Below are positions 1 to 11,088 of a stretch of 64,000 bases of DNA, in pieces. A program made the translations under genes and the position numbers. Under the pieces are notes generated by a model that was not told the origin of the DNA, ran no database searches, and saw only the letters and a program-made list of their open reading frames with translations. This stretch comes from Prochlorococcus sp. AG-388-E21 (lineage in GTDB: Bacteria > Cyanobacteriota > Cyanobacteriia > PCC-6307 > Cyanobiaceae). The stretch spans positions 62,001 to 126,000 of the forward strand of contig QCGO01000004.1 in assembly GCA_003279855.1 (NCBI GenBank), given 5' to 3'. The first letter of the stretch is position 1, and each line of letters opens with the position of its first letter.

Positions 1-338
1 TTGCAGGTTCAATGGCTTTTAAAGATGGGGTTAAAAAATGCAATCCTGTCCTCTTAGAGCCTATGATGAAAGTCGAGGTCGAAAGTCCTGATGATTTTCT
101 TGGATCTGTAATTGGTGATCTCTCTTCAAGGAGAGGTCAAGTCGAAGGACAATCTGTCGATGATGGATTGTCTAAAGTACAGGCCAAAGTGCCTTTAGCC
201 GAAATGTTCGGTTATGCCACTCAACTCCGATCAATGACTCAAGGTCGGGGTATATTCTCAATGGAGTTCGCAAATTATGAGGAAGTTCCTCGTAACGTTG
301 CTGAAGCTATCATTTCCAAGAATCAGGGCAACTCCTGA
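1..338 (+). CDS. fusA: Elongation factor G, C-terminal fragment (5' end outside window)
   Basis: EF-G domain IV/V sequence ([42 protein letters not shown]); directly upstream of tuf. Confidence 0.95.
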
Positions 339-381
339 TCTCTAAACTAAACACTCTTTAACCCTCGATTCTTTAATTCAA

Positions 382-1581
382 ATGGCTCGCGAGAAGTTCG
401 AAAGGAACAAACCACATGTCAACATAGGTACTATTGGCCACGTTGATCATGGAAAAACAACCCTGACTGCTGCTATTACTAATGTTTTAGCTAAAAAAGG
501 TCAAGCACAAGCTCAAGACTATGGAGACATCGATGGTGCTCCAGAAGAAAGAGAGCGTGGTATTACAATTAATACTGCTCACGTTGAATACGAAACAGCC
601 GACAGACATTATGCTCACGTTGACTGTCCAGGTCACGCTGATTATGTGAAAAACATGATCACTGGTGCAGCTCAAATGGATGGTGCAATTTTAGTTTGTG
701 CTGCAACAGATGGTCCTATGGCTCAAACAAAAGAACATATTCTTTTAGCAAAACAAGTTGGAGTTCCTGCTTTGGTTGTTGCTTTGAATAAATGTGACAT
801 GGTAGATGATGAAGAAATCATTGAACTTGTTGAAATGGAAATTAGAGAACTCCTTGATAGTTATGATTTCCCAGGTGATGATATACCCATTGTTCAAGTT
901 TCAGGTCTTAAAGCTTTAGAAGGAGATTCTACTTGGGAGTCTAAAATTGAAGAATTAATGACTGCCGTAGATGCTAGTATTCCTGAACCTGAAAGAGAAA
1001 TTGACAAGCCATTTTTGATGGCAGTTGAAGATGTTTTTTCTATCACAGGTCGAGGAACAGTTGCAACTGGAAGAATAGAGAGAGGAAAAGTCAAAGTTGG
1101 GGAAGAAGTTGAAATAGTTGGAATAAGAGATACAAGATTGACTACTGTCACGGGCGTTGAAATGTTCCGTAAACTACTTGATGAAGGTATGGCAGGAGAC
1201 AATGTTGGACTACTTTTACGTGGTGTTCAGAAAGAAGATATCGAAAGAGGTATGGTTCTTGTTAAAAAAGGTTCGATTACTCCTCATACAAAATTTGAGG
1301 GTGAAGTTTATGTCCTCAAGAAAGAAGAGGGTGGTAGACATACACCTTTCTTTGCTGGTTACCGACCACAATTTTATATAAGAACAACAGATGTAACTGG
1401 ACAAATCACTGCATTCACATCTGATGATGGAGCCAATGTTGAAATGGTAATGCCAGGTGACAGGATAAAAATGACTGGAGAATTAATTTGTCCAGTTGCG
1501 ATTGAACAAGGTATGCGCTTTGCTATTCGCGAAGGTGGTCGTACTATTGGAGCTGGTGTTGTTTCTAAAATTATTGAATAA
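382..1581 (+). CDS. tuf: Elongation factor Tu
   Basis: [39 protein letters not shown] motifs; full length 399 aa. Confidence 0.99.
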   Translation: MAREKFERNKPHVNIGTIGHVDHGKTTLTAAITNVLAKKGQAQAQDYGDIDGAPEERERGITINTAHVEYETADRHYAHVDCPGHADYVKNMITGAAQMDGAILVCAATDGPMAQTKEHILLAKQVGVPALVVALNKCDMVDDEEIIELVEMEIRELLDSYDFPGDDIPIVQVSGLKALEGDSTWESKIEELMTAVDASIPEPEREIDKPFLMAVEDVFSITGRGTVATGRIERGKVKVGEEVEIVGIRDTRLTTVTGVEMFRKLLDEGMAGDNVGLLLRGVQKEDIERGMVLVKKGSITPHTKFEGEVYVLKKEEGGRHTPFFAGYRPQFYIRTTDVTGQITAFTSDDGANVEMVMPGDRIKMTGELICPVAIEQGMRFAIREGGRTIGAGVVSKIIE

Positions 1582-1640
1582 TTTTCTTTATTTTATAAAG
1601 TTAACCTTTGATAATCTAAAATAGTTAAATAAAGAGATAT

Positions 1641-1667
1641 GGGTTATTGATTATCAATAACCCTTTT
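1641..1667 (+). terminator. 10-bp perfect hairpin GGGTTATTGA-TTA-TCAATAACCC followed by TTTT; candidate terminator/attenuator between tuf and rpsJ
   Basis: Inverted repeat read directly from sequence, with short T-run. Confidence 0.6.
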
Positions 1668-1689
1668 ATAAAGAGATTAATTTAAACTT

Positions 1690-2010
1690 ATGACAGCTTC
1701 ACTTACTCAACAAAAAATACGAATCAGATTAAAAGCCTTCGATAGAAGAATGCTAGACCTGTCTTGTGACAAAATAATTCAAACGGCAGATACAACGGCT
1801 GCGTCAGCTATAGGACCTATTCCACTACCAACTAAAAGAAAAATTTATTGTGTTTTAAGATCACCCCACGTAGATAAAGATTCTAGAGAGCATTTTGAGA
1901 CCAGAACTCATAGAAGAATAATTGATATTTATAGTCCTTCTGCTAAAACTATAGATGCTTTAATGAAATTGGATCTTCCAAGTGGTGTAGATATAGAAGT
2001 TAAATTATAA
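1690..2010 (+). CDS. rpsJ: 30S ribosomal protein S10
   Basis: [36 protein letters not shown]; downstream of tuf. Confidence 0.98.
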   Translation: MTASLTQQKIRIRLKAFDRRMLDLSCDKIIQTADTTAASAIGPIPLPTKRKIYCVLRSPHVDKDSREHFETRTHRRIIDIYSPSAKTIDALMKLDLPSGVDIEVKL

Positions 2011-2065
2011 GAAATCCCGAATATAACTTTAATTCACTAAAATATAAGAAACAATTGAGGTTTAA

Positions 2066-2722
2066 ATGGGAGAGCTTTCAGTAAGGGAATTACCATTGTT
2101 CCCTCTCCCAGAAGTTGTTCTTTTCCCGCAAGAAGTCTTGCCACTACATATCTTTGAGTCGAGATACAGAATTATGCTTAAATCTGTACTTGAATCGGAT
2201 TCAATGTTTGGAATAATTAAATGGGATCCCAACAAAAAAAGTATGGCTAACGTTGGATGTTGTGCTCAGATAATTAAACATCAAACGGCTGAAGATGGAA
2301 GAAGTAATATAATTACTTTGGGACAGCAAAGATTTCAAGTTCTTGAAATTGTACGTTCTACCCCTTATTGTTCAGCAATGGTAAGTTGGATCACTGACGA
2401 AAATATTGATAGTTTTCAAAGTTTAGATCTTTTGAGAGATTCAGTCACTGAAGCCTTAAATGATGTAGTTAAATTAACTAGTAAATTAACTAATTCTCAG
2501 AAAGTTCTTCCTGATAAGTTACCCGAGAACCCTATGGAACTGTCTTTTTGGATCGGTGCTCATCTGGGAGGGCCAGTAGCTGAAGAGCAGCAAAAACTTT
2601 TAGAGGAGAGGAACACACATACTCGTTTGCAAAGAGAGTTTGAAATGTTAGATCATACTAGAAAACAATTAGCAGCTAGAACAGCTTTAAAAGAAAGTTT
2701 TCCTGATATCAAAGAAAACTAA
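2066..2722 (+). CDS. LON peptidase substrate-binding (N-terminal) domain protein
   Basis: ELPLFPLPEVVLFPQEVLPLHIFESRYRIML typical of Lon N-domain; no ATPase/protease domain. Confidence 0.85.
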   Translation: MGELSVRELPLFPLPEVVLFPQEVLPLHIFESRYRIMLKSVLESDSMFGIIKWDPNKKSMANVGCCAQIIKHQTAEDGRSNIITLGQQRFQVLEIVRSTPYCSAMVSWITDENIDSFQSLDLLRDSVTEALNDVVKLTSKLTNSQKVLPDKLPENPMELSFWIGAHLGGPVAEEQQKLLEERNTHTRLQREFEMLDHTRKQLAARTALKESFPDIKEN

Positions 2723-3658
2723 ATGTCTATTTTTTTACTATCTTCCCTCGTTATATTTTTAACTTTATTATTTTCTTCTTTAATACTTTGGAGAATTAAT
2801 ACTAGAAAATATATTTCTTCGAGAACTGTAGCTAAAGCATATGATTCTTGGACTCAAGATAAATTACTAGAGAGATTGTGGGGAGAGCATATACATCTAG
2901 GTTTTTATCCTCTTAACAAAAATATTGATTTTAGAGAGGCTAAAGTTCAATTTGTGCATGAGTTAGTAAGTTGGAGTGGTTTAGATAAATTACCTAGAGG
3001 TTCTAGGGTTTTAGATGTCGGTTGCGGAATAGGTGGAAGTTCTAGAATTCTGGCAAATTATTATGGATTTAATGTCACTGGAATAACTATTAGTCCAGCG
3101 CAAGTAAAAAGAGCCAAAGAACTTACGCCTTATGAATGTAAATGTAACTTCAAAGTTATGGATGCTTTGGATTTGAAATTTGAAGAGGGAACATTTGATG
3201 GTGTTTGGAGTGTTGAGGCAGGAGCCCATATGAATAATAAAACTAAATTTGCAGATCAAATGTTAAAAACTTTAAGACCTGGAGGATATTTAGCATTGGC
3301 TGATTGGAATTCAAGAGATTTACAAACGCAACCCCCATCGATGCTTGAAAAAATAATCTTAAAACAATTACTTGAACAGTGGGTACATCCTAAATTTATA
3401 AGTATCAATGACTTTAGTAGTATTCTTATAAATAACAAAAATAGTTCAGGTCAAGTTATATCCTCTAATTGGAATTCTTTTACAAATCCCTCTTGGTTTG
3501 ATTCAATATTTGAAGGTATGAGAAGACCTAATGTAATTTTATCCCTTGGTCCAGGAGCAATTATAAAGTCTATTAGAGAGATACCCACAATACTTTTAAT
3601 GGATTGGGCCTTTAAAAAAGGACTAATGGAATTTGGAGTTTATAAATGTAGAGGTTAA
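2723..3658 (+). CDS. SAM-dependent methyltransferase, probable MPBQ/MSBQ (tocopherol/plastoquinone) methyltransferase, Sll0418-like
   Basis: VLDVGCGIGGSSRILA, YGFNVTGITISPAQVKRA, WSVEAGAHM; N-terminal TM; close resemblance to recalled Synechocystis Sll0418. Confidence 0.75.
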   Translation: MSIFLLSSLVIFLTLLFSSLILWRINTRKYISSRTVAKAYDSWTQDKLLERLWGEHIHLGFYPLNKNIDFREAKVQFVHELVSWSGLDKLPRGSRVLDVGCGIGGSSRILANYYGFNVTGITISPAQVKRAKELTPYECKCNFKVMDALDLKFEEGTFDGVWSVEAGAHMNNKTKFADQMLKTLRPGGYLALADWNSRDLQTQPPSMLEKIILKQLLEQWVHPKFISINDFSSILINNKNSSGQVISSNWNSFTNPSWFDSIFEGMRRPNVILSLGPGAIIKSIREIPTILLMDWAFKKGLMEFGVYKCRG

Positions 3659-4504
3659 TTAGTCTAAATTAATCTTTTCTGATAAATAACATCCAAAGTC
3701 GATCAATTGTTTACATAAGGGTTGTATTTTTTTCTTTAATTTATTAAATGCTGCAATATTAGTTTTAGTATTTATTTCAACATCAACATAGATAACATAT
3801 TCTCCTAGTTCTCTCTTTGAGGGTCTAGATTCTATTTTACTCATATTGAATCCAAATTCTGCAATATAATTTAAAGCTTCCAGTAAAGCACCTGGATTAT
3901 TTGAGAGTAATGAGAAGGCAAAACTTGCAATATTGGCTCTATCTACAATGTATTCTTTACTCAACAATACAAATCTTGTACAATTACCCGGGACATCATT
4001 AATAGGAAATGCTAATTCTTTAAGTCCTTCTATTTCAATAAGAGATTTCGAACCAATAGCTGCTCTAAATGAGCTTCCTTTTACCATATTCACAGCTTCT
4101 GAAGTTGATTTCGTTGATAAAGTAATAGCTTCTGGAAGGTTATTAGATAACCATTCTGAGCATTGAGCTAAAGCTTGTGGATGAGATAACACCTCAGATA
4201 TCTCTGAAATCTCGCCATCACTTATTAATGCATGTTTTATTGGCAAAACAATTGCTTTATTTATATTAATATCAGAAAATTTCCAAAGCGCGTCTAAAGT
4301 AGTTGTTACTCCTCCTTCAACAGAATTCTCAATGGGCACTATTGCAGCATCACAATTGTTGTAGGCTATTGATTTAATAACCGAATATAGCCCGTTACAT
4401 GGTACAAATATAGGTGACTCAAAATTAGCAAGCTTTGATAAAATATGAGCTGCTTTTTCAGCGTATGTCCCTTTAGGGCCTAAATATGCAACTTGTTTGC
4501 TCAT
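3659..4504 (-). CDS. pheA: Prephenate dehydratase with ACT domain
   Basis: VAYLGPKGTYAEKAA, VPIENSVEGGV, NNPGALLEALNYIAEFGFNMSKIESRP. Confidence 0.93.
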   Translation of the reverse strand: MSKQVAYLGPKGTYAEKAAHILSKLANFESPIFVPCNGLYSVIKSIAYNNCDAAIVPIENSVEGGVTTTLDALWKFSDININKAIVLPIKHALISDGEISEISEVLSHPQALAQCSEWLSNNLPEAITLSTKSTSEAVNMVKGSSFRAAIGSKSLIEIEGLKELAFPINDVPGNCTRFVLLSKEYIVDRANIASFAFSLLSNNPGALLEALNYIAEFGFNMSKIESRPSKRELGEYVIYVDVEINTKTNIAAFNKLKKKIQPLCKQLIDFGCYLSEKINLD

Positions 4505-4556
4505 GATAAATTGTAAGAAAAAAAGAGATCAAATAAGCATTGGAGGTATATAGAAA

Positions 4557-5075
4557 ATGCTTTTAGCTTTTGATGCAAAACAGAAACTTAAACTTTCTGT
4601 TATGAGGAATAAAGAATATCTTTCTAAATATCTTTTGGAGGAAGAAAGAGTTGTTGGAGCAATGCTAGACCCAAATAAATTAGAACCTGAAGGGGAAGGA
4701 ATGTATAAGTATACTGTAACAAGTTTCAAGGTTTTTCAATTAGATGTTAAACCTGTTGTATCAATTGCAGTAGAGAATAATGAGGGTGTTTTAAAAATGA
4801 CTGCACTTGATAGTAAATTAGATGGTTTAGGAATGGTTGAAGATTTTAATTTAATTTTGAAAGCAAATTTGGAGGCAACTGATTTTGGGTTAGAAGGTGA
4901 AGCTTTACTCGGAGTTTCAGTAAGTCAACCACCTCTTTTGAAACTTTTGCCAAAGAAAATTTTAGAATCTACTGGTCATTCAGTATTGAATGGAATTTTA
5001 TTAGGAATAAAATCTAGAGTTCAACAACAATTAATAAAAGATTTTGTAAATTGGTGTGAATTAAATCAGATTTAA
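4557..5075 (+). CDS. DUF1997 family protein
   Basis: Cyanobacterial DUF1997-type sequence ([43 protein letters not shown]). Confidence 0.7.
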   Translation: MLLAFDAKQKLKLSVMRNKEYLSKYLLEEERVVGAMLDPNKLEPEGEGMYKYTVTSFKVFQLDVKPVVSIAVENNEGVLKMTALDSKLDGLGMVEDFNLILKANLEATDFGLEGEALLGVSVSQPPLLKLLPKKILESTGHSVLNGILLGIKSRVQQQLIKDFVNWCELNQI

Positions 5076-5690
5076 CTTATTCAAGAAACTTTTTCTATGG
5101 AGATTAGTTAGTCCATTTTCTTTAAGACTTGAAAAATGTTGTTTGGTACCATATCCTTTGTTTTTAAATATGAAATATCCAGGATATTTGCTTTCTAATC
5201 TTTCCATCAAAGAGTCACGCATTACTTTAGCAATTATACTTGCAGCAGCTATTGAAATAAATTTAGAATCACCCGAAATTATATTTCTTTGCTTACCCTT
5301 CCAAAGTCTTAATAGTAATGGGCCGTCAATTAATAGTTCGGATGGCATATTTTTTAACTTTTTAACTGCTCTAATCATTGAAAGCTCAGTTGCATATCTT
5401 ATCCCTAATAAATCTATTTCTCTTACTGAAGACTGCCCTAAGCCGTAATCTGATGATAATGCAATAATCTTAGGAAAAACATCTATTCTTTTTTTTGGAG
5501 TTAATTTTTTACTATCATTAACCCCTAATCTCTTGAGAGTTAATTCATTTTCCTTAGTAAGAACTATAGCAGCAGAAAATACAGGTCCAAAAACCGAACC
5601 ACGACCTACTTCGTCAATACCTATCTCAGAATCTTTATTCAATAGTTGCAGATGATCTTCTTCTTTTTCTTCTTGAAATATCCATTTCAT
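5061..5690 (-). CDS. rnhB: Ribonuclease HII
   Basis: [41 protein letters not shown]; start either ATG 5690 or TTG 5642. Confidence 0.95.
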   Translation of the reverse strand: MKWIFQEEKEEDHLQLLNKDSEIGIDEVGRGSVFGPVFSAAIVLTKENELTLKRLGVNDSKKLTPKKRIDVFPKIIALSSDYGLGQSSVREIDLLGIRYATELSMIRAVKKLKNMPSELLIDGPLLLRLWKGKQRNIISGDSKFISIAAASIIAKVMRDSLMERLESKYPGYFIFKNKGYGTKQHFSSLKENGLTNLHRKSFLNKLNLI

Positions 5691-7452
5691 CTGTTGTTTC
5701 TATTTCCTCATTTTCATTTTTTACTTTTGGCAATTTTTTGTCGGAATTCACTTCTTTAGAGTAATCTACTTCAACCTCTTCTTTTGAATCAAAAGTTGAG
5801 GTTTTTTTATTTGTATTCTTACTTGAAACTTTATTATTTGTTTTTATATTTTGCGCAGAAGCAGTTTTTTCCTTGTTCTTAATATCTTCCAAACGTACTA
5901 AGTGATTACTACTTAGATATTCTTTTCCTAATTTAATTAATGGATTAATACCCAATTGGCTATAGACAATTTTTTCATCATTACTGAGCTCAACAGTGAT
6001 TACCTTCTTTTCTCTACGATTATTTGTATTAGGTACTTCATTATCATTTCCCCTCTTATTGGAATGATCATCGTCTTTATTGGTATTTTTGGTTTTAGTA
6101 AACTCTTCCCTAATGATCGGTTCCTGATTTTCAATTAATGGAATGGGAGTTAAATCTGGGATTTTAGCGTCATTGATTTTACTGGATTTTTTTGTATTTT
6201 GATTAGTTTTTAAAGAATTATTTTTATAATTTGGTAAATTGTCTATATGCCCTAATCCATTGCAGTTGCTACATTTAGTGCCAAATAATTCATATATATT
6301 TTGACCTTGTCTTTTTCTTGTTAATTCAACTAAACCTAACTCAGTTAATTGAGCTATCTGTGGCCTTGCTGAATCATCTTTAATGGCTAAAGTAAAATGT
6401 TCAAGTAACTGAAATTGATCTCTTCGAGATTCCATATCTATAAAATCTACAACTAAAACTCCGCCAATATTTCTTAATTTCATTTGCCTAGAAATTTCTA
6501 TAGCTGCTTCACAATTCGTCCATAAAACAGTTTGCCTTGAATTAGCTGATCTTGTGAAAGATCCAGAATTAACGTCAATTACTGTCAATGCTTCAGTAGG
6601 TTCAATAATTATGTAACCTCCTGAAGGTAAATCTACTCGTGGCTGAAGCGCCTTTTGAATAGTTTTATTAATTTGGTATTTTTCTAAAATATGTTCATTT
6701 ATTTCATTGTTGTGAAAAACAAGTTCCACATTAGAGTCATTATTAACTAAAAAGTCTTTTGCTTTTTCGAGAGCGATTTTATTATCAATTACAATTTTAT
6801 TAGTTGATGATTTGATGCAATCTCTTAAAATTTTTAATGAAAAATCTTCATCTCTACTTATTAAATTTGGTGGATGAGTATTCTCTGAATTTTTTAATAC
6901 TTGATCCCATTGTTGAATTAAATTTTCTAAATCTTCAATAAGTAATTCTTCTTTGATTTGTTCGGCTTCAGTTCGGAATAATAGTCCTGTACTGGTCGGT
7001 TTAATTAAAACTCCAAGAGCTCTTAAACGACTTCTTTCAGTCTCAGTATTTATCTTCCTAGAAATATTGACTCCTTGTCCATATGGTTGCAATATCAGAT
7101 ATTTACCAGGTAATGAGATATTACCTGTAAGTCTAGGCCCTTTATTTCCAGTAGGTTCTTTCATTACTTGTACGAGAACTTTTTGTTTTGGTTCAAGAAG
7201 TTCAGTAATTCCTACAACACCTTTTTTTAATCTTAATGGGCCTAGATCTGATACATGTATAAAACCATTTTTTTCACTTTCTCCAATATCTATAAAGGCA
7301 GCATCAATCCCCGGAAGGACATTTTCAACAGTTCCTAAAAAAATATCCCCGATTTGATATTGACCTTGTGCGACGATTAATTCATCAACTTGATCATCTG
7401 TGAGTAGTGCTGCAATACGCGCCTGCTCAGCTATTACAATTTGCTGAGACAT
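5635..7452 (-). CDS. rne: Ribonuclease E/G
   Basis: S1-like N-terminus, [29 protein letters not shown] zinc link, C-terminal RRKRRRSSA. Confidence 0.96.
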   Translation of the reverse strand: MSQQIVIAEQARIAALLTDDQVDELIVAQGQYQIGDIFLGTVENVLPGIDAAFIDIGESEKNGFIHVSDLGPLRLKKGVVGITELLEPKQKVLVQVMKEPTGNKGPRLTGNISLPGKYLILQPYGQGVNISRKINTETERSRLRALGVLIKPTSTGLLFRTEAEQIKEELLIEDLENLIQQWDQVLKNSENTHPPNLISRDEDFSLKILRDCIKSSTNKIVIDNKIALEKAKDFLVNNDSNVELVFHNNEINEHILEKYQINKTIQKALQPRVDLPSGGYIIIEPTEALTVIDVNSGSFTRSANSRQTVLWTNCEAAIEISRQMKLRNIGGVLVVDFIDMESRRDQFQLLEHFTLAIKDDSARPQIAQLTELGLVELTRKRQGQNIYELFGTKCSNCNGLGHIDNLPNYKNNSLKTNQNTKKSSKINDAKIPDLTPIPLIENQEPIIREEFTKTKNTNKDDDHSNKRGNDNEVPNTNNRREKKVITVELSNDEKIVYSQLGINPLIKLGKEYLSSNHLVRLEDIKNKEKTASAQNIKTNNKVSSKNTNKKTSTFDSKEEVEVDYSKEVNSDKKLPKVKNENEEIETTDEMDISRRKRRRSSATIE

Positions 7453-7750
7453 AAAATGTTTTTAAGTATGTTTTGAATTTTTGAAAATCGATAAAAAGTA
7501 AATAATCATATATTTAATTATTCGCTAGCAATTTCTTGAAAGCTTAATTTATTAGATTTTTAAAATAATTAGTAGCAGTTTGTTTTGCTAAGTGTTTAAG
7601 TTTTAGACGGCTTTCAAACGATTTGAAATTGATTAAATAGCTATGATTATTTCTTTAATTAAATCATAACTACACTCATATTAACATCTAATTCCCTCTT
7701 AAGTACATTGTCCATTATTCTTATAAAGGTTAAGTTCGGAATTTTTTAAA

Positions 7751-8977
7751 GTGGTTAAAGTCAACGAAAATTATTTAAAACTCAAAGCAGGATATTTATT
7801 TCCTGAAATTTCAAAAAGAGTTAATATCTATACTCAAGCTAATAGCAGTTCGAAAGTCATTAAGCTTGGAATAGGGGACGTAACAGAGCCGCTACCTAAA
7901 GCTTGTGTTAATGCTATGGGAGAAGCATTAAATGAAATGGGAACAGATAACGGATTTAAAGGTTACGGCCCAGAGCAAGGGTATGGATGGCTTAGGGAGA
8001 AAATTTCTGTAAACGATTTTATTTCAAGAGGGTGTCAAATCTCACCGGAAGAAATATTTGTTTCTGATGGTTCAAAATGCGATAGTAGCAATATTTTAGA
8101 TATTCTTGGGGATGATAATTTAATTGCAGTAACTGATCCGGTTTATCCAGTTTATGTCGATACTAATGTGATGACTGGGAGAACAGGAGAAACACTTCAA
8201 AATGGTACTTATCAAGGATTAGTATATTTAGCGATTAATGAAGAAAATAATTTTCAACCTGAAATCCCAAAAAATAAAGTTGATATTATTTATCTTTGTT
8301 TTCCAAATAATCCAACTGGGGCAACAATTACTAGACAAGAATTGAAAAAATGGGTTGATTATGCTACCGAAAACAAGTCTTTGATTCTTTTCGATGCAGC
8401 TTATGAAGCTTTTATTCAAGACAAAAATATTCCTCATTCAATATATGAGATTGAGGGGGCAAAAAATTGTGCTATCGAATTTAGATCTTTCTCAAAAAAT
8501 GCAGGATTTACTGGAGTTAGATGTGCTTATACAGTAATACCAAAAAATCTATTAGGACAAAATTCAAAAGGGGACAAAATTGATTTATGGTCATTATGGA
8601 ATAGGCGTCAATGTACTAAATTTAATGGAGTAAGCTATATCGTACAAAGAGGAGCTGAGGCGGTATATTCTTCGCAAGGTAAAAAAGAGGTTAATTCTTT
8701 AATTGACTTTTATATGAAAAATGCAGAAATTATGCAAAATAAGCTCAGAAGTGCTGGTTTTAAAGTGTATGGAGGTGATAATGCACCATATGTTTGGATA
8801 AAAGTACCAGCTAGAATGACTTCTTGGGACTTTTTTGATTATTTACTTGAAAAAGCTGATGTCGTAGGTACACCTGGAAGTGGCTTTGGATTGGCGGGTG
8901 AGGGCTATTTTCGATTATCTGCCTTTAATTCAAGATTGAATGTTAATAATGCAATGGAACGAATAATTAATATATAA
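7751..8977 (+). CDS. dapL: LL-diaminopimelate aminotransferase (GTG start)
   Basis: Class I/II aminotransferase, [41 protein letters not shown]. Confidence 0.93.
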   Translation: MVKVNENYLKLKAGYLFPEISKRVNIYTQANSSSKVIKLGIGDVTEPLPKACVNAMGEALNEMGTDNGFKGYGPEQGYGWLREKISVNDFISRGCQISPEEIFVSDGSKCDSSNILDILGDDNLIAVTDPVYPVYVDTNVMTGRTGETLQNGTYQGLVYLAINEENNFQPEIPKNKVDIIYLCFPNNPTGATITRQELKKWVDYATENKSLILFDAAYEAFIQDKNIPHSIYEIEGAKNCAIEFRSFSKNAGFTGVRCAYTVIPKNLLGQNSKGDKIDLWSLWNRRQCTKFNGVSYIVQRGAEAVYSSQGKKEVNSLIDFYMKNAEIMQNKLRSAGFKVYGGDNAPYVWIKVPARMTSWDFFDYLLEKADVVGTPGSGFGLAGEGYFRLSAFNSRLNVNNAMERIINI

Positions 8978-9015
8978 TAATCAATAGATTTTCTTGTAAT
9001 TACAATCAAAAAGTA

Positions 9016-9333
9016 ATGTCAAATATAAAGTTTGAAAAAGGGGAAAATAACAACGCAGCAGTGTTGGAGAAAAAAACAGCTGCGTTAAAAAATAAATCAC
9101 CAAAATACAAAGTTTTACTTCACAATGACCCAGTTAATTCAATGGAGTATGTCACTAATGCACTTAGAGAAGTAGTACCACAATTAAGCGAACAAGATGC
9201 TATTTCTATTATGCTTGAAGCTCATAATACTGGTGTTGGTTTAGTTATAGTATGTGATTTAGAACCGGCTGAATTTTATTCAGAATCTTTGAAATCAAAA
9301 GGGATATCAAGTTCAATTGAAAAAGAAGATTAA
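9016..9333 (+). CDS. clpS: ATP-dependent Clp protease adaptor ClpS
   Basis: YKVLLHNDPVNSMEYV ... AHNTGVGLVIVCDLEPAEFY. Confidence 0.92.
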   Translation: MSNIKFEKGENNNAAVLEKKTAALKNKSPKYKVLLHNDPVNSMEYVTNALREVVPQLSEQDAISIMLEAHNTGVGLVIVCDLEPAEFYSESLKSKGISSSIEKED

Positions 9334-9368
9334 TTATATCCTTAGTAATGAATTAGTTTTTAATACTT

Positions 9369-10985
9369 TTAAACTTTTGCTGTAGTAAGCTTTCTTTCTG
9401 CCAATTTACGAACTTTTAAAGAATCATCTAAGGATGATTTACCATAATTTCTTTCCAAAATATTAATAACTGTTTTTCCAAATTCGTCATCTTTATTGTC
9501 AAAAGCTTCTAAACATACCTCTCCAAGTTTTTTACCAAGAGGACCGGGGTTCCATAAAAGTTTTCTTGCTGTCCAAGGCATCATACTCATTGGATTGTAA
9601 CTAGGTTTTAATATATTATTTTCTAAAGCGTACTTTTCTAAAAGAGTATGTGGTTGTAAACCTATAAAAAATATAGCTGGATCTACTAAACCTTTCCCAA
9701 AGATATTTTCTAGCTCTCTATGATAAGCAATAGTTTGTTTAATTGTATTAGGGGTCTCATCAAAAACATTAAATGAGTAATTCACTGAGACATGATTTCT
9801 AAACCCTGCCTCAACAAGCAATCTACAATTTTCAAGTACAGTTTTAAGGTTATATGCTAGCCTCATTTTTCTAACAAGTTCCTGAGATCCTGATGTAATA
9901 CCGATCTCAAAATAACTCATTCCTGTATCAACCATTAATTGAGCTAATTCACGATCAATATTATCGGCCCTAATATATGCGGCCCACTTAAGATCAGTCC
10001 AACCCTGATCTTTTATAGCTTGAAGCAGTAATTTCGCATCTTGAATATGATTCTTTGTTGGAATAAATTGAGCATCAGTAAACCAAAAACCTCTAACGCC
10101 CATCTCATAAAGTTGCCTCATTTCTTCAATAATTTCATTTACGGGATTAACTCGAACTTTTTTACCCTCTACAACTCCATAAACGCAAAAACAACAATTG
10201 TGTGGACAACCTCTTTTGGTTTGAACTCCTACATAATAATCACCACCTTCTATGTACCAATCAAATTCAGCCCAAATAGATTTAATATATTTGTAGTTAC
10301 AAGCTGTTTTAATTGTTCCGGATGGCTGTTCATGTATTAATTTATTTCTAGGTTTTTGCCCAGCGATATAACATCTTTCTTCGCTAATAGAATCACCCTT
10401 AATAACTTTTTCGATAAGGGTCTCACCTTCTCCAACAGATATTATTGTACCTTTAGGTAGTAATTTACCTAGCTGTTCGTAGAAAACGCTTACAGCTCCT
10501 CCTCCTAAAACTACTTTTACATATTTGTTATATTTTTGAGCTCTATTGATACCCATCTTAACTAAGGATGTATTTCTATTTATTTCTTCATAATGTGATG
10601 TTATTAACTTTAGACCTCCCCAAGCACCTCTAATTTTTTTAAAAATATTATTCGAGTAAAAAACTTCAAATGAGTTCTGCAAAGGGTTGCCGCTTCTCCC
10701 ATCAACTGGTGCGTATATTTGTATGTCTCTCCAAGAATAAACGATTAGATGAGGTCTGAATTGGTCAATTTTTCTTTTTAAGTATTTAGAAACGTTATTT
10801 AGAGGAACTATTGCTAAATCTATGAATTGTTGTTCTATCTCTGGGAAACATTTATGAATATGGTCCGCTAAATAAATAGGCCCTATTGGAAATATCGGGT
10901 TGCATGGAAGTCTTACAATGAGAACTTTTCTAAAAGACTCTCTATTGGGCTCTTTATAGTTTTTTAAAGGAAAGTTAAACTTCAT
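9369..10985 (-). CDS. B12-binding-domain radical SAM protein (possibly the cyanobacterial 'photosystem II high light acclimation' radical SAM family)
   Basis: CPHNCCFC (CX3CX2C) motif, N-terminal B12-binding-like domain VVLGGGAVSVFYEQLG; specific subfamily from recall only. Confidence 0.8.
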   Translation of the reverse strand: MKFNFPLKNYKEPNRESFRKVLIVRLPCNPIFPIGPIYLADHIHKCFPEIEQQFIDLAIVPLNNVSKYLKRKIDQFRPHLIVYSWRDIQIYAPVDGRSGNPLQNSFEVFYSNNIFKKIRGAWGGLKLITSHYEEINRNTSLVKMGINRAQKYNKYVKVVLGGGAVSVFYEQLGKLLPKGTIISVGEGETLIEKVIKGDSISEERCYIAGQKPRNKLIHEQPSGTIKTACNYKYIKSIWAEFDWYIEGGDYYVGVQTKRGCPHNCCFCVYGVVEGKKVRVNPVNEIIEEMRQLYEMGVRGFWFTDAQFIPTKNHIQDAKLLLQAIKDQGWTDLKWAAYIRADNIDRELAQLMVDTGMSYFEIGITSGSQELVRKMRLAYNLKTVLENCRLLVEAGFRNHVSVNYSFNVFDETPNTIKQTIAYHRELENIFGKGLVDPAIFFIGLQPHTLLEKYALENNILKPSYNPMSMMPWTARKLLWNPGPLGKKLGEVCLEAFDNKDDEFGKTVINILERNYGKSSLDDSLKVRKLAERKLTTAKV

Positions 10986-11088
10986 AAAAGAGATTTTAAA
11001 TGATCTCGTGTGAAGAATCTAACTATTTTATTATCCTTTCGGTGATTTTTTTAAATTTAATTCTGAAAAAAATTTAACTCTTTTTTAG

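Noticed and set aside
894-1202. Antisense 102-aa ORF inside tuf
   Set aside because: Shadow of a highly conserved gene on the opposite strand; no recognisable domain
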